From assembly GCF_016909155.1 (NCBI RefSeq), contig NZ_JAFBFG010000024.1, positions 1 to 32,396 of the forward strand: 32,396 bases of DNA. The letters run 5' to 3'. Position numbers and translations under genes: made by a program. This document shows positions 31,308-32,396 of the stretch, piece by piece; within the stretch, counting starts at the first letter, position 1, and every line of letters begins with the position of its first letter. This DNA comes from Chryseomicrobium aureum. GTDB lineage: Bacteria > Bacillota > Bacilli > Bacillales_A > Planococcaceae. A model generated the notes under the pieces. It saw nothing but the letters and a program-made list of their open reading frames with translations. It ran no database searches and had not been told where the DNA came from.

Positions 31308-32303
31308 GTGAAAGCAGTGACAAAATTATCATTCCTAGACTTAGCCTCGGTTCGACAAGGCGAAACGCCAGCAGAGAGCTTTTTACAAAGTAAACAGCTT
31401 GTCCAGCAAGCTGAAAAATTAGGCTATACCCGGTACTGGGTAGCAGAACATCATAACATGCAAGGAGTTGCGAGTTCAGCAACCTCCGTTTTAATCGGCT
31501 ATTTGGCCGGCCATTCCTCTACCATTCGTATTGGAGCAGGAGGCATTATGTTGCCAAATCACGCTCCGTATATCATAGCTGAACAATTCGGTACTTTAGA
31601 TGCCATGTATCCTGGTCGGATTGATCTTGGACTAGGACGCGCTCCGGGAACAGATATGATGACGGCTCGAGCACTTCGCCGTGACCATCAAGGCGCGGAT
31701 GATTTCCCGGAACTAGTCAGTGAATTGTTGCATTATTTAGAGCCAGTTGATGAAGCTAGAATTCCTGCCGTCATGGCAGTACCCGGCGCAGGAGCAAATG
31801 TTCCAGTCTGGCTATTAGGATCAAGCACATACAGTGCACGCTTAGCGGCTCAACTTGGACTTCCTTTTGCTTTTGCTAGTCATTTTGCTCCAGATCAATT
31901 GATGCATGCATTGCAGCTTTATCATCAAAACTTCCAACCGTCGAAGTATTTGAAAGAGCCCTATGCGATGGCAGCAGTCAATGTTGTCGCTGCAGAGACA
32001 GATGAGGAAGCAGAAAAACTGAGTACAACTTTAATCCAACAGTTTTTGAGTATCGTGCGTGGCCATAAACATAAAATGCGTCCACCGATTGCAGTAGAAG
32101 AGCTTGACTGGTCGAGTTCGGAACAGATGATGGTAGAGCGCACAGTGAGCGCACGAATTGTCGGGTCAGAAAATACGGTTCGTGAGCAACTACAGGCGTT
32201 TATACAAAAAACACAAGTAAAAGAACTGATGATCAGTACTCCCATTTATGATCTAGAAAAGCGATTGCGGTCTATGGAACTGACCATGCGCGCTTCACAT
32301 TAA
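31308..32303 (+). CDS. LLM-class flavin-dependent oxidoreductase
   Basis: A 331-residue single-domain luciferase-like protein. Diagnostic parts: YTRYWVAEHHNM, RIGAGGIMLPNHAPYIIAEQFG, PGRIDLGLGRAPGTD and PVWLLGSSTYSARLAAQLGLP, as in the bacterial luciferase-like monooxygenases of the MsnO8 type. It would use FMNH2 and oxygen; the substrate is unknown. GTG at 31308 is taken since AAGGA lies 6 bases before it; a second GTG at 31317 is possible. It follows the rhodanese by 61 bases and ends in a strong terminator. A link to sulfur metabolism is possible from position but not shown. Confidence 0.9.
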   Translation: MKAVTKLSFLDLASVRQGETPAESFLQSKQLVQQAEKLGYTRYWVAEHHNMQGVASSATSVLIGYLAGHSSTIRIGAGGIMLPNHAPYIIAEQFGTLDAMYPGRIDLGLGRAPGTDMMTARALRRDHQGADDFPELVSELLHYLEPVDEARIPAVMAVPGAGANVPVWLLGSSTYSARLAAQLGLPFAFASHFAPDQLMHALQLYHQNFQPSKYLKEPYAMAAVNVVAAETDEEAEKLSTTLIQQFLSIVRGHKHKMRPPIAVEELDWSSSEQMMVERTVSARIVGSENTVREQLQAFIQKTQVKELMISTPIYDLEKRLRSMELTMRASH

Positions 32304-32336
32304 AAAGAGGCTGGGACAAAACCTAGACTCTAATTG

Positions 32337-32378
32337 AAAAAGCGCGCACCGCAGAAAATTCTGCGGTGCGCGCTTTTT
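32337..32378 (+). terminator. Strong terminator after the LLM oxidoreductase
   Basis: A 20-bp perfect inverted repeat, AAAAAGCGCGCACCGCAGAA (32337-32356) with its complement at 32359-32378, ending in TTTTT. The A-run on the left arm makes it usable from both sides. Confidence 0.9.
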
Positions 32379-32396
32379 GTGTACAAAAATAAGGAC

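Overview
The window looks like a mosaic stretch of a low-to-moderate G+C Firmicute chromosome or large plasmid, most likely Bacillales and probably Planococcaceae or a close relative. The reasons are strong GGAGG-type ribosome sites, frequent TTG/GTG starts, U-tailed terminators, and a native-looking block (ytoQ, ydiU/selO, bacterial NOS, queT with a preQ1 riboswitch, CstB with a CstR-type operator) typical of that order. The family assignment is an inference; no rRNA or tRNA gene was seen.

Positions 1-5250 are the right part of a Tn3-family transposon: an MFS transporter as cargo, a serine resolvase and a 987-codon transposase, divergent around a candidate res site, closed by a clear 38-bp terminal inverted repeat at 5213-5250. 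The left end is outside the window. The transposon sits inside orfA of an IS3-family element, of which only the first 63 codons and its palindromic end (5251-5488) remain.

Positions 5500-19100 are a copper/metal resistance island assembled from pieces of different base composition. On the minus strand are a MATE exporter, an HVHP-motif protein and a DUF305 protein (one operon), preceded by a MurE-like ligase and a truncated D,D-carboxypeptidase gene. Then come a Met-rich lipoprotein YdhK, a BNR-propeller lipoprotein, a histidine kinase/response regulator pair, a 16-cysteine four-helix copper-storage protein, a CopB-type (CPH) P-type ATPase, a 57-codon remnant of a second copB, and a multicopper oxidase lipoprotein. 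Together they could sense copper, pump it out, oxidise Cu(I) outside the cell and buffer it inside. copB appears to carry a 1-nt frameshift in an A run just after its start; the murE-like gene has a similar homopolymer anomaly at its end.

Positions 19145-21144 hold an AT-rich three-gene minus-strand operon: a YjcQ-type winged helix protein, a DUF6075-like protein and a 419-residue protein ending in a HEPN-type RNxxxH motif. It lies next to an abruptly truncated ytoQ, so the island edge is probably near 21315. This operon is the best candidate for an undescribed defence or toxin module.

Positions 21462-32396 look like core genome: an unusual structured leader, selO/ydiU, an SDR protein, a TPR-GGDEF protein, nitric oxide synthase, a GC-rich intergenic repeat, a phospholipase D-like protein, queT under a preQ1-I riboswitch, a sulfide-detoxification unit (CstB plus a rhodanese) and a luciferase-like oxidoreductase.
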